64,000 bases of DNA from the NCBI GenBank assembly GCA_030141605.1, contig JAQGDQ010000379.1, forward strand, positions 62,001-126,000, read 5' to 3'. A model generated the notes under the pieces. It did no database searches, had not been told where the DNA came from, and saw nothing but the letters and a program-made list of their open reading frames with translations. The position numbers and the translations under genes are program-made. This DNA is from Tubiluchus corallicola. Taxonomy: Eukaryota > Priapulida > Priapulimorpha > Priapulimorphida > Tubiluchidae. This document shows, piece after piece, positions 13,501 through 28,500 of the stretch. Numbering within the stretch: position 1 is the first letter of the stretch; every line of letters starts with the position of its first letter.

Positions 13501-16500
13501 TAATGAAAGCACTCGAAATAATAAAACGTTACCTGTGAACAGCCGAATAACAAGTGAAGAACACTAAGTTTGAACAGCCAGCTTCAAATTAGTAACAGTT
13601 CATCGTGAAATCAAGGCGAAATAAAACTTAATGAAAGGTAAATTAAAATGAATTTTGAATTTTTCTACAGTGTTTTTCCATAATGATTAATGTTTGCAAC
13701 TCTGCTATATACGTGGAAATGAAATTAGTAAACAATATGGATGAAAAATTCGTTCTTATTTAATAACGTAAAATTGTAATTAAATAAAAGCACAAAGTAT
13801 ACAAACTATTTCTTTGTGGATTTTATCCAATTACACAAGTAAAACAGGTAGAACGATCTAGGTCAGTCGCATTATAGGTTGCTAGAGAACCACAGAAACT
13901 ACAAAGAAAAGTTTCTAGTACCTCATGAGAGCTAATTACTGCTGTTAGTGAACAGAAACAGGCCTAGGTATAAACGGTAATTGGAAAGATATTTATAATT
14001 AGGAAGCACACTAACAGGTCGTAATAACGCTATCAGGATATGATGAGATCGTTAAAGTCTTCTTTTTCGTATAAATTTTACGGAAAAAAAATCACACGGT
14101 TTAGTCCATTCTTAAGTAATGTTTGATTCGTACTGACTTGCAGTAATATCCAGAATGTTTTTAATGTTTAACAAAAAAAGTTTTAATTAATTTCTGATTG
14201 TGACAAGTGTAATTACATTAAACTGATACCAAACAAAAGGTGAATATTGTGTCAAGAAATATTGCCTGAAAGTTTGAATCAGCCGACATTATGCAGACTG
14301 TGCCACACTGTAAAATATTATACGACCTTATTAGCTTACTACTACCTGGGGAAAACAGAATGTTACGAAGTAATTAGGGCGGTGATAGTTATACGGGAAT
14401 TACTACACATAATAAGCTGAACAAACAATGAGCCTGAACCTACCATGCATGTCGCTCACTAATGATAATGAGGACGTTTTTAATATCACATCAGTTAGTT
14501 ATGTATTTATCTACAAAAATTCCTCTTTAGTGCAATGACTGATTGTGATAAACAAGGTGCGTATGAAACTATCTATATTTTAGCAAAATAAAAGAATTTC
14601 ATTTAACTGAAAACAGATACGTGCAATATAGCACACTATAAATCGTGAAATTTCTATTGACACTGAAAAAGAATTGGAGTACGCAACACCAGATCTAAAG
14701 ATTCAAAGAAGATGAGTCGACGACCCTGCTTGACTCGCACTTCTAACTAGAATATTTAAGTTACGGCTATTTTGGCCATCTGAAATCTTTGTGTATCTAA
14801 TTTTTTAAGTGCTGAAACTTGAACTATGAATTTGTCTAATTGTGAAAGTTGAACTGTTTTACAACATATTTGCATTTGTACTTCTTTTGCACTGTACGTA
14901 TTTATGTTACGTTAAAATCAAGTTGCAACTCAAGATACGTATACGTCAGGAACTGGGGCTATAAACCCTAGGAGATTAATTTTGAGGGCAGCAGAACTTT
15001 ACAAAGTTACAAAGTCAAACTCGATGTGTTTTGACAATTATTCATTTCATAAATTGATAACATATTATCCTCTACCCTGAATGTTCCTCCATACAAAGGC
15101 TAAAACACTTTGAATTTTGATTCCTTTGTATAGGCAAATGTTTTTCATTCTTTTTTATGGGTAAATTAATAACACCTCGACGAAAAATGAAATAAAATGG
15201 AACTTAAGTGAATTAAATCAAATAAACTGTAGTTGTGTCCAAAAGATCGTTTCAGTGAGAAAAAGAAGACGATATGATAATAAAATAAAAAAGCAAATAA
15301 GATGAAATTGTGTACTCAACGTCATTGGGTCAACTACCCCATAAAATAGAAAGGTGTAATCTAAGAACGGTAACATAGGTAACGTAACTATAATTCACAT
15401 TCATGCAGAAATAAGAAGTATGGTGAATTATTTTAGAATTCTGATTTGACAACCAGGAATTAATCAATGAAACTCCTTTGCTAGGTTTCACATATCTAGA
15501 ATAGCCACACAAAAGCCCGCACAAAAGACACACGCGCTACTAAACCCTCCATCAGAACTCTTAAATACTACAAGATACGACTGAATGAGATATGATGGTG
15601 GAAGTTAAACGTAATTAGTTGATCAAACTCAACCGACTGCTTGGCTACATGACTGCCTATTATCGCTTCCTTTATACTGTCAAACTTAGACAAATATTTT
15701 CCCTCTGCCATACACGCTGATACTGCGCCCGGTGCTTATTAGAAAATAGCGCGCAACCGTCTAATCTTATCAGGAGATTTTACTGCGAGGTTCCTAATTA
15801 AAAGCCCCTTTGATGGCTTCACTCAGATCTATAATACGCGTGGGACAAGAAAGAGAGAAAGAAACTTGCGCCGTTAAACGCATTTCGGCTTTCACACACA
15901 AGTAGTCCGATCAAAGTACAGCTGTCAACTTCATATTCAGATTGTCATATCTTCTGAATGAAAAAAACAAAGAAAATGTTAAATGTATTTATAGCATTTA
16001 CTTGTTCTTCTATTCGTTTTTAATGGTACAAATACCATTGGATTGTGCACTATACAGTCAAACTGTGAGAACAGGGAGACCTGGGATGACTGTAAAATTT
16101 CCCATATTTTCACTTGTAGATATATAAACACTTAGTGATGTGTCGTAGACTAGTACCCAGGTAAAGTTCACAATGTCCTCTATACATGTAGTTATTAACA
16201 TTGTAAAGGATTGCAAAGCCGTTAGAATAAAAATGTAACAACAAACCCCTCGCTCTGGGTATGCTGTAACACAGCTTGAGCAAGTTGAAACAGTGGCAGT
16301 TATATGTTATTATCTGGCAAAATTTTTTCCAAATCCAGCCCCCGTCTCTCCTAACTTTGCAATACTTTAGTGGTAATTTATGTTAACCACACGAAAAAAA
16401 TTTAACTAAGAATTTCCTAATAATTATTATTCAGCTTTCATGCATTAATGGCGTCGAGTTTATAACGGCCAATTTACACGCTCAAATTTATCTTATTAAA

Positions 16501-19500
16501 ATTACAGTCGATTGTGTAAATTTACTATAATACCTGCTAATCTTTCCTTGGCATTAACGTTCAAAGAAATAGCTGTAGTAAATGACAGTTAGAGTTACAA
16601 TAATTATGAAACAAGGCTTAGGATTTGCAGCAAAATTTATGAAAGGAAAGTTAAATGTATTGCAGAAATCCCCATGCATTAGGGAATAGTGTTCTGGAAG
16701 CAATAAAGTGCGAATGAACTAGTACATGACGGCTTCCCATTAATTCGGCGCTAAATACACAGGGCTATAAAACACCGCGGTAATTTATAACTAAGCGCAT
16801 TCTCACGCGCATTTATGCAGGCGAAATCTTAGCACTGAGAACCATTGTCAAACGACGACGGTTGGTTTTATTATCAGTACACCTGAACACAGACACCAAT
16901 GCATTATTGGCTCAAATTTATCACGGCTACATCAGCTTTCCATGGAAAGTGTTCAAGCGTTTAAGTTTAAGTTTATTACGCAGCAAATTAAAAATAAATA
17001 ATATACATTAAAAAATATACATACACATACACACATATACATCATATGAAAAACATGCAATACACATTAAAATATGTACATGGTTAAAAGACAACATAAT
17101 AATGAGGGGCGGTGTGGGAAGACACAGAACAAACACTTCTTACACGTACCTGTTAAATACCAAGATTGCTTAAAGCATTTATATTGACATAATTTAATTG
17201 CCGTTTAGAAAGGTCTTTTCCGAACTTTTACCAATGGTGCATCATTTACAATTTCAAGTAAACTATTCTAAATCGGAACAACCCTATTAGAAAAAATGAC
17301 CAAATATTTTTAGCAGATCGCCTGACATACAATTTAAGCAGTTGTTACTTCCTGTCCTTAGTCATTCAGTTACTACTATGACTGCACACAGCGAGTACTT
17401 AGTCAGTTACTACTAATACTGTACACAGTGAATAGTTAATTAGTTACTACTATTACTGTACACAGTAAATAGTTAATTAGTTACTACTATTGCTGTACAC
17501 AGTAAGTAGTTAATAGTTAGTAATATTACTGTATACAGCAATTAATTAGTTACTACTATTACTGTACACAGTAAGTAGTTAATAGTTACTAATATTACTG
17601 TATACAGCAATTAATTAGTTACTACTATTACTGTACACAGCAATTAATTAGTTACTACTATTATTGTACACAGCAATTAATTAGTTACTACTATTACTGT
17701 ATACAGCAATTAATTAGTTACTACTATTATTGTACACAGCAATTAATTAGTTACTACTATTACTGTACACAGCAATTAATTAGTTACTACTATTATTGTA
17801 CACAGCAATTAATTAGTTACTACTATTACTGTACACAGTGAGTAGTTAGTTACTACTGTTACTGTACACAGAAGAAACTACTGCAAATGCGTACAAGTTG
17901 TTACTTTTTCACTTTTAAACTATTTTATTTTTCATAAATATATATGTAGGATGTTTTACAAGTCAACTCACTAATTTGATTTTCAATTTTTGCAGTTAGT
18001 CGACCAACGCGGTCCATCTTGTGGTAAGTTTGACACGATTTAAATTTTCATGAATTGGAGCCTCAGCCACCAAACTGTCATTTGATTCCTGTTGTAACTG
18101 CCATTAAAAGTCATTAATCTTTTAAAAACAATGAGTGACTTTTGAAACATCCGACATAATAATAAAAAAAACATAACAAAAAAATATTATCTGTAGGTGC
18201 TTATTAAAAGCATAACTTCAATTAATTTTAGCCTAAAAATGACATCATCATAAAAACTGGTGATTCTTCGGGTCACTGGGGTGACTTATTACACCTAATA
18301 TAACACTCCCTCGAATGAGACAAAGCAAAATTTGGCCCAAACTGAGAAAATGCGAAATTGCTGTATGTCAATTTTGTAAACTACATTTGTAAATTGTTTG
18401 CTGGTTGTGCCTTTGTTTGTATTTAAGAATGCTTGTTTTTATTTATAAGTCAAAATATAAGTTTCCACTTTCTATTCTGTGAGTCTAAGCAGCACCATTA
18501 TCACGTAACCCACCAAAGCTGGTTTTTCTCAAAAGCATTAAACGACAGCAATTATTCACAACTGCAGCTCCGTTCATGCTCTCTACTCAGCGTGAAATTC
18601 TACGCAACGAGCATGCAAAGTTTAGTTCAAATCGCCTTTTTCCATTAGCAACCGCAAACAGTATTTCAAAATGCAATCTGAGAAAAACGAAACTCATCAA
18701 CGATTGTGTGCACAGTAAACGAGACAGACTCATTTATTATCCATCGTCACACTTGAAATAATCATGCTATTAGTGGCAGGTTCTACATAAACAGCTTTCA
18801 TATCGCATCTACATTTATAATGATAATGAAATAATTACTCTTTGGTCAGCTAAACTAACGAATCCCTTAAAGAAAGCCTATTTTAATAAACACTCACAAA
18901 TCTGTCTGCCTAATTTCTTACTCACACATTAAAGAATTAAACATGGCCTATTTAACGTGCATTAGGTTGTAAAACAAGATTCTACCTTGGGACCACCTTT
19001 TTTTCTTATCCTTATTAATGATCTAAGTTTCCTTACAAGTACTTTTGCTGATAACTACCCTGTTCCTTACGCCCTCTTAACTTAATCACTTTACAGCACT
19101 GTAGCGAATGCAAACGAACCGCCAATTAACTTACACCAAAACAAATTTTATTTATATTAATCAGCAGCAAATATAAGATATCTTTACTTATGATCTTAAA
19201 TGTGGGTACAGGACATTTGGATGCAGCATAACGCATAATATTATCATGCATTATAATACAGCAAAAATGCGTACAATTATTGCTGATCTTGAAATATTGA
19301 TGAGCAAACGTTTTTTTAATTGACTTACTAATTGTAATATTACCACTCCTGTCCGAGTTGACAGCTAGTTATTAGCAACCAAACAATGCATTTTAGGGCG
19401 GTTTCTTCAAAAGCACATCAACCGTTCAGTGAATATATGTAATACTAGTTAAATTGCTGCATTAGTTGCACTGACGCTAAATTTTGGTGTGACGTGCATT

Positions 19501-22500
19501 TCTGTTATTTACTGTTTTCGTGATGCACTAGATATTTTTGAAATAGAATATTGTCATATTTTAATAAACTGGTAATGTAAACTTGCTGTGTCTTCTGCTT
19601 CTGCTATATGAATTTTACTGACATGTTTTTCTTTTTATCATTTTTGCAACTCACGGAAAAATACAAATTTAGTTGACTGCTTCTAATCTTTTCATAAAAA
19701 TCATGCACATCGCATGGGCACACCAGTAGACTTTGCTGTCGAACAAACAAGTTTCAGAAGTTTTGTTGTTAACTGGTCGATTATAATCATAGATGTCAAC
19801 GCCCTAAACAATGCTTTAAACCTGATAGTGCCCATATAAATAACTGTATATTTCAATGAATTATGTAGCTTTTCAGGCTGTGTAAGCAGCAACAGCATCC
19901 TAGCCATATTTGGGTTGTAAGTTCTTCCTCAATGAGATATGTTCTCCTTCAAGCAGCGGTAGGGGAGAGCATTTTCTCCATAAAGCGAATTTGAAACGAA
20001 TTTGCAACTTTCGAACTGAGTTTCGACAGCGAGAGAGTTTCGAATCGAATTCTAATTCACTTTTAAAGATTTTCGAATAAATTTTCGAATCATTAATAAA
20101 AAGCAGTCTCACATTTGATGCTCGCCCCTATCAATCAGATAAATGTGCGGCGGTATTAGCTGAAATCGGCCAGGTGGTCATCCATCCATTTACAATCTGA
20201 GCAGCATGATGTACATTTTGTAGGTAAACAGCCAACTCTACACTCTATAGTTGCAGTAATTACTCAAACAATACCTTCATCTAAGTATATGTTGTCTAGG
20301 AAGTACCTAAATAATCATTTAGAATTCGAATTGCAAGCAAGCCTTTTCTGTGCTCAACTCTGGGTTAAGTATCTCATTAAAAGATGAAAGAAACAATCAA
20401 CTGATTGAAAAGCTATCTGAAATCATCTATTCCATTATTTTACGGTCTAGCTACTTATCTAATTAACTGCCCTGAAACAATTTCTTTTGATAATTCTACT
20501 GAGTAGTCAAACTAGTCATACAGATAAATTTCAGTATTATAACCAAATTAAAATTAGCTGAAATTAAACGAAACGCAATAATCATAAATTCTGACTCCAT
20601 GTTGACGGAAGGGTCTTACATGCACTTTCAAAGCTTACAAGTTTCAAATAAACCTTTGTTTACTATAGACAATCACCAATGTGCACGAAGTGCAGTCAGG
20701 AATGTGAAAAGGTAGTAAAATGTCAAAATGTCTTTACACCCTTTCAGCCAATTACAGGAAGTTACCAGAAATACATGTGATTTGTGACAAAGTCCCAGTG
20801 ATATGTGAAATAGCTACACAAACAAACATAGCAATGTGAGATGTTTCTGCAAAATGGAAAAGGAGAAGCCGAATCTGTTTGAGATAAGCTCTAAAGTCTA
20901 TCGACTGGTCGAGCACTCAAGCTGTAAATCTCGAATAAAAGTGATAAAACTTCATTCTGGACAAAAAGTCAATACTGTTAAAAACCGCCAATAGCTACAC
21001 TTTGAGAGGCGTGCAGACTCCCTGTAATGTATTGATTTTGAAATTTTAATATGGCACTTCTTCCCCCAAAATAATTTCTATTATTTTTTTCTAGACAAAT
21101 ATTTCCACTATGTGGGCAGTTAGTTTACAGATGAGACTTGTTGATAAGCTGAAGAAGATCTCACGTATTCAGCTGAAAACCAACCTATGAGAGCAAGAAC
21201 TAAATTCCTCTCAAGATCAAAAGAACTGGTAAGTAAAGATGCAAAGACAAAATTTAGTTTTTCAGTTTTTACGATTCGAACATTCAAAAATTACAAAATG
21301 AGATATTTCTAACAAAAATATCCCCTAACAAAGTACTGCAAAAATGTAGACAGACTGAACCGAAAAAGTGCACCCACCTCCCATCTGAATTATAAACTTA
21401 AGTTATAGAAGATTTTCATCTTCAAAATACTGAACATCTTTGCGTGATGATTAATTGCAGTATCCAGGGGATCACAGAAAAGTGATTAGCGAACAACATT
21501 CTATGATAAACCTGAGCATCTATGAAGCTATAGGTCCCCTAACTCTCATATTTGATGCCTTGAGGATGCTGACGTTCAACACAAGGTCATTCTTTTTACC
21601 CAAATTTTGTTCATAAATTCTCTTAATCAACAAAGCCTGGTATAATAAGCAGTTAGAAAATATCATTACAATATTTTCTGTATAGTTGGTTTCCATTGAT
21701 TTTAATAAAAAGCAAAAAAACCAAGAGTATTAGAAGACTGCCTTGAGTAACACACTATAATAACATCTGATCACTGGATTGTGTAAATTATTCCTCCAAA
21801 AACTGCACGTTGGATGCATAGCTAATCCTGTTTTGAATAGATGTTTTCACGCTGTCCCTAATGGCGCAAGACTGAAGCGTTAGTAACCCACGTTGATGAA
21901 ACACACAATCAAACGCCTTAATACAGCTGAATGTTTTTATATTAGCTTAATCTTTCCAAAATGGCCACCCACATGTGGTTCGTGTTTTCTGAAGAACTTA
22001 TCAGCTAGAATATTCATCTAACTATTTTTTCAAAATAAATATGAAGTGATATAATGAAACATCAAGTGGATTAAGATATGAACAGTACACTATACGCTAC
22101 ACAGCATTCAATGATGACTCAAATGATCTCTTGCAGAAAAATGCACCTAGAGCTTGGTCACCGCAAAAACAATATTGTTCTTTCAAATGAAAAACTGAAA
22201 TTGTCCCTTTAGTAAAAATGATTCATGGAATTGATTAGAAAGCAAACGGCTGTTTCTATTACGTAACTGTTGACATTTTTGTTCTTCTAAACCTCACTGG
22301 CGCAATAGCAAATCTCACGTAAGCTTGTCAAACAGGTAGAGTACACACACTGATGTTTAGACTGAAGTTCAATAAAGCCCGGCTGATAAGTTTTAAAGAG
22401 CATCTCAAACATTAATTTCGATGCTTTTCTCGTTTATCTGCAATAATAAACGAGAATTTTTACCAATAAATGTAATCTTCAAAATCCAGCTGCTTCTGAA

Positions 22501-25500
22501 ACCCAAAAACCAAACCTTTATTTGCGCAATCCTTTTACGAGATTCGCAAAACTTGTAATTCCTATTAAATCATAAATTGCAATATATCGATTAAACTTGC
22601 AGTTGCTCTGATAAAAAATTTGACAAAAGTGCAAGTACATCACATTCATCGGAAAAAAATAAGTGCCATAGATTGATTCGTCATTTTCAACTTGAGCTAA
22701 AGTTAAAACATCTAAATCAAAATCGAATGAGCAAATAATCTGCTCGAAAACCAACTTATGCTGGTATCATCATCAACTGAGAAATAAACTAGATTAGAAG
22801 TCATTTCTCTTCACAGCAGGCAAAATGAGTTGCAGAAGAATCCAATGACACATTCATCAACCACACGGGGTTCTCGTAATCTCCATCAATCTCAAACTAT
22901 TTCTGACCTATAGAAGCACTTAAAAAAGTTCTGAGTGTCCATACAACAATTTCGACAAAATCAACCACTAAAAAAGTCTATAACAGCCAGTTTACGAAAT
23001 GATAAATTAGTCATGATTAAATATACTCATTGTTATTCATATTAATATTAAAAAGAGGACCTACAGTGGTTAGAGACAAACGTTAACACAGAGTCCGAAC
23101 TATAATAAATCGGATTATTACTACTGGTAATTTGGTAAATGAAATGATATGACAGCCAGTATAATCAACATGCATGAAATGAAAATTATATGAAGCAAGG
23201 GTTTCATAAATGATAACCATTTGGATTTTGCACATCTTTACATTAATATTATTTGATTCAAGCAGCACAGAGACGGCACTAAAACACCATGTACAGTCGG
23301 TGAGTTCTGAGGAACAGGTTAACGCTTGTAAAATATTCATCAGCCCAATCCCTAAGGGCACAGTAATGGATAATCCGACCAAGATGCAATCATAGCTAAT
23401 CAACTTTAAATGCGATTATTACCTGTCAGCACAAGAGCTGCTACTTCATTCAAACAAAAAATATAAAGTTTACAGAGCAGTGACTAAACGGGAATGATAA
23501 AAATAACTAAAATAAATTGAACTCAATTTTACATTACCAAAAGACGCATAACAAATAAGTTATTATTTTCTTATTTTATAGAGATGAATGAGAGTATATT
23601 CGGGTAATAGCTGATGGTATAATATAAATTTCATATTGTTTTACAGAAAATGAAGCAGTTAAGATGTAGTGAGAAGAACCAAGAAAACTGTCAAGAAGTT
23701 GATGAACTGGCATTTGCACTGATTAGATGAAGTTCAAGAGACGTTCAGAATTCGTGACAAAGAGGAAACAGCAGCTGTAATTACAAGATGACAACCATCA
23801 GAATACCACCTTCACAAAACTAAACAAGAAAATGTTGTCTGTCAACAAGAAAACACCTTTGGATAACGAAAGATGAAGAAATGCAAGCATATTCCAAGGA
23901 ACGACAAGTTTCTTCCAAGTCAGCGATTCAGCATAGTCAGTCAGAGAGCAGTCTTTGTCATTTACAAGAGCATTTTGTACATATGTGCCGTTGCTTTATT
24001 GTCTTTGTTCTGTAAAATGTTAATATAAGTAATCCACTATAGTTCTTAAGTTTACAAACGACTGAGCAGTTACACATTCAATGTTTTTATTCATATATTG
24101 TATTTAGATTCACTATGCCTCATCCTTTAAAGTTTGTGTTTATCTGTTAAAATGTTATGTTGTTTAAGTGTGTTCCAGCAAGACTCATGTGCAAAATTCA
24201 ATGTAACTACCCAGAGCTTGACAAAACAGAGAAAGAAAGGGATGCTTAACCTTGACTTTTCAAAGGTAAGTTGTTTATAATTACTTTATTTATTTTGGTT
24301 AGAAGAAAAATTTTTGGTGAAGAAAGTTAACAAGAATAATCGCTCAATTTCATTGATTTTTCGGATGCTATGCCATGCATTGTGATGCAGCTTTTTTGGA
24401 AGATGGGTAACTAAAGCTTTCAGTAATTGAAAAGGATGCACCGCTGCAATGAGAAAATATGATTTTCAAATATTCTGGCATTTTTTTCCTAAACTTTTGC
24501 CTAGCTTCTCAGCGACAACACCAATTGAGTGATGAAGTCAGTCAGTCATTTACGAACTTATGGTTATATTTTTTATGAGTGCAGTCATTGTTTTTAACAT
24601 ACATTTTTTGAGCAACAGCATACACGTGAATGTTGAAGAGCTATTCACTTATGGACATTATGAATCACACAAGACAGTAGCAGTGATGCTAAAACAAGGT
24701 AAGCATTCTAAAAGAAACAACAGTTCCATTAATAACAAATGTGTAAACATAATGCACGGTATTATTTAGATTGGGAAAGATTATTAACGATTTCGCTTCT
24801 CTTCTAAATGCACTTAAGAATTTTTCCTTTCAATATTGCATGTTCAATATTCTCTTAATTCTTCGCACGTCATAATTAGTACAGAAGATGTGTATTAGTA
24901 TTTACTAGATGATAAAAATAATACAGTGATCCTGCACCGATGCTTGGCCTGATTAGTCAATTAAACAAACAAAATGCAGGTGACTGATAAATTACATTAA
25001 CCTGAGGGGAGGGGGGCAACTTTTCCCAAATAAGGAATTACGTTTTATTTTTTTCTGTAATCAAGGCACGTGATGCTTAAATGTTTTTAGAAAATATCAG
25101 CGAAATTTGTTCTTCTTTATAACAGCCTGCATATCTGAAATTATAACACACTGACAGTTAGCATTCCAAGACATAGCAAGTGAGGGCATAATAAGTATTT
25201 AAATAGCAAGTAGCCGTCTATAGTTAGAAAAGTAATCTGAGACAGTAACTGTAAGAAGAGAGGAAGCCAACATAATAGTATTGAATCTAGGTAAGCTTGG
25301 CTTTTCTCAAATTTCATTTTCCTACAGAAGCCTTAGTGGAATTACAGAAATGCATCAAATGCACTGCAAAATGAGGAACAATTTCCATGAGAATGGAAAA
25401 GATTTGAAATAGCTGCAGCTGACAATAATGAAATGACCAAGGGCACAGAATACAATAGACTTTGAAGCACTTTGATGTATTTGCCAGTGAAAGAGTAACA

Positions 25501-28500
25501 ATATGTCGGTGCTGCAATTTATACGAATACACTCTTTGTAATGAGAAGAATTAGAAGTGCTTAATTAATGGGTAATTTCAATGAAAAAGGTTAATTATAA
25601 TAGAACATAAATGTGTCAATGATTCAAATGATTGATTTTATTTGATTATATCTCTAATGCAACATTACCTAGACAGTGGCCTAAAATAGACAAATGAATT
25701 TTTGGTAATTTGTGAATTAACAATACAGATAGATACTTATATTAAAAAACTGTTTTATTTAGGAAATACGTATGGAAATTGTTTAGCTTTAAACAAAAAT
25801 GGTCACTTGATTTGTTTTCGTTAAGTTCATACTTGGATTTTAATGCATTTCATTAAAAGTTTTTCTTTTAAGTAGTAAAAGTTACTTGGTTTCTCAATTT
25901 TCAATTATCTTTTACAGGAATTTTGTTAATGAGGTCTTAATGGGAGCAGTGATGCAAGATATACATTGGATTATAATTCTGTGCCAAAGAACTTCATTAA
26001 TATTAATGTACATCACGAGATCCGCAAAACAAAATTTTTTCTTTGCTTTTTCATTATATTTATCAACATTTAATGCAACTAAGACTTGCTCATCATATGA
26101 TCAGTAAAATTATACGTTTACTAGATAAACATATGCACTTTAATAATTAAAATGGTTAATTATTCAAATTTGTTAATTAGAAAAACAAGTAAAAATACCT
26201 CCGACTTTGCTACGTGGATATTGACAAAATTTCCGTATATTATCTGGGTAAGTATATTATCATGGTAGGCTCTATCTAACCCTACCCACTTTCAAATATT
26301 TCAAGGTTAAGAAAAATGCAGGGAAAATTTTAGCAACTTTCTGCATGCTCTCTTATTATTTCAGCGAAACTGCACACTGCACAGTGAATGGATGCAATAG
26401 GTTTTATTACACATCTTTAATGTCAAGGAAGCCATAATTAGAATGAATGATGGTTTGATTAAATCGCTAATATTTCATGAGCAGCATTTAATTAGGTATA
26501 ATACTCTTGCACAGGTTGACCTAGCAGATGGTTTTTTCAGGCTGTGAATGTGCAGCAGTAGATTAGCTTGGCAAATCCCCAATCCCTTATGTGAAGTATT
26601 AGAACTAATGCTGACTGACTTAAATGCAAAAAACATCTTTCATACCAAATGGCCTATCTAAGCTAAACAAAAAAGAATTTACATTGGAAACCATGAAATG
26701 TTTTTTATTTAAGCCACAATCTAGTGCCATACCACCAGCCTGCTGTGACAACAAAATTTAATTAGTTGTGAATTAGTTTTTGATCAACTTTGAACATAAA
26801 ACAGTATTCAATCTGAAGGTTAGTAAGATTTCAATAAGATGGTCCGAGCTATTTGCAAATCTTTTTTGTTCTTATTTACATATACGGTAGTCTTAGTTTC
26901 CAGAGCATGTATGCCACACATTCTATGATTTTAGTGTACTTCCTCAAACTGCCATAGATGGAGCCACCGTTATATATATAAAATTATGGCTTTAGTAATG
27001 AAGCCCTATAATGAAACATTGCAAAATCCCACTGAATTTGGAAAAAAAGATTTTTAAAAAATGTAGATGAAAACAGAATATTTTTCAACAGGCTGTATAA
27101 TATATCCTTGCTTAAAAAAAATCAAACATTATTCTTTAAATTATGTAAAAAGATGTTTTTAGCTGAACTGTGAGAAAGAAATGTCCGCGTGGCTATGAAG
27201 TTAAGTAGTGACAGCCTGGCTAATAAATTTAGGCCATTTTGTTTCCTGCCATTTATCAGGACGACTAAGACAACACTGTCAGTTCATTATCTCATCTTAA
27301 AGTCGAAGGATTATATTTAATTACCTAAGGTCTCATCATACCATAATCATTCAATATCAGTTTTAAAGGCCTGATTCCCTCCCTTTTGCAAGGTTTGGAA
27401 ATGTATAAAAAAGTGTTAGTTGTCGGTCAAATATTTATTTCGCTACTATAATACTGTTGCTTCACAATTTTTGTAATGTTTAAAATTGCCGAAAAGCTTT
27501 GCTTTTATGTGCTTGTTAAAACACTTTTTTGGCAGTATATGTACTGCAAATAAAGATACAATTCAAAATAAGGTCTTCTTAATTAATTATTGTGCAACTT
27601 ATTAGTTTTGTTTATTTCTTCATAGAATTGATTTGTTTACTAATAATTGTCAAAAGTCTCACGTCTAGTTAAGTCTTAAAAAGCATTAACTCATACGAAC
27701 AATAATAATGAGTTCCATCAAACACGATTTTGACATCCAAATCTTGGAGCTTAAGTAGCACAAACAAAATTACTAAAATTTAAAAATCCCACATTATGAA
27801 TGAAAGATTTGAGGCTATACACTGCTGTTAAACTAGTATCCTGCTGAACCATAGACTTCAAAACCATAATCACTCCTGCTGTGATGTCTTTATATTTTAT
27901 AAATGTAAAAATGATTTAACCAAAGTCACAGTAAAGAATGGACAACATAGCAATTGCTATAATAGTAAAGCATTACAGTTAGCAAAATATTTTCAAAGAT
28001 TACTAATAGAGTTACAAACTACAGTTAAATTAAAATGAAATTTTTAAGCAATTTGGGAAATTTGCACATTTAAGAATTATGCACTGCCCCACACACTTAG
28101 ATTTTAACACTTGGACAGGAAGATGTGTGGTAATACCTGATAGAAATCTTTTAAGTTGGGCAAGATCTAAATGAATAATTTATTTTGCCAAAACACCATT
28201 ATTAAATCCACTGCAAAGAACTCAAATGATGACAGGCATACCTCTTCCTGTATTGTTGTTCACATTTGTTAGCAACCTGGTCATTCATTCATTACAAAAA
28301 CTTCAGCAAAACTTTTACCCAAAAACACAAACCAAGCCTTGTAACAACAAATTGAAGAATGGAAAGCATATCTGCACAATTAAGTTGCATAGCGGCTTAC
28401 TGTTTGACACATCATACTTAAAGGAAAACCGGACAATTGATTGGACTCAAGCTCATTTTAATTTACTGTTCAAAATATACATTTTCTTGCCTATAAAAGT

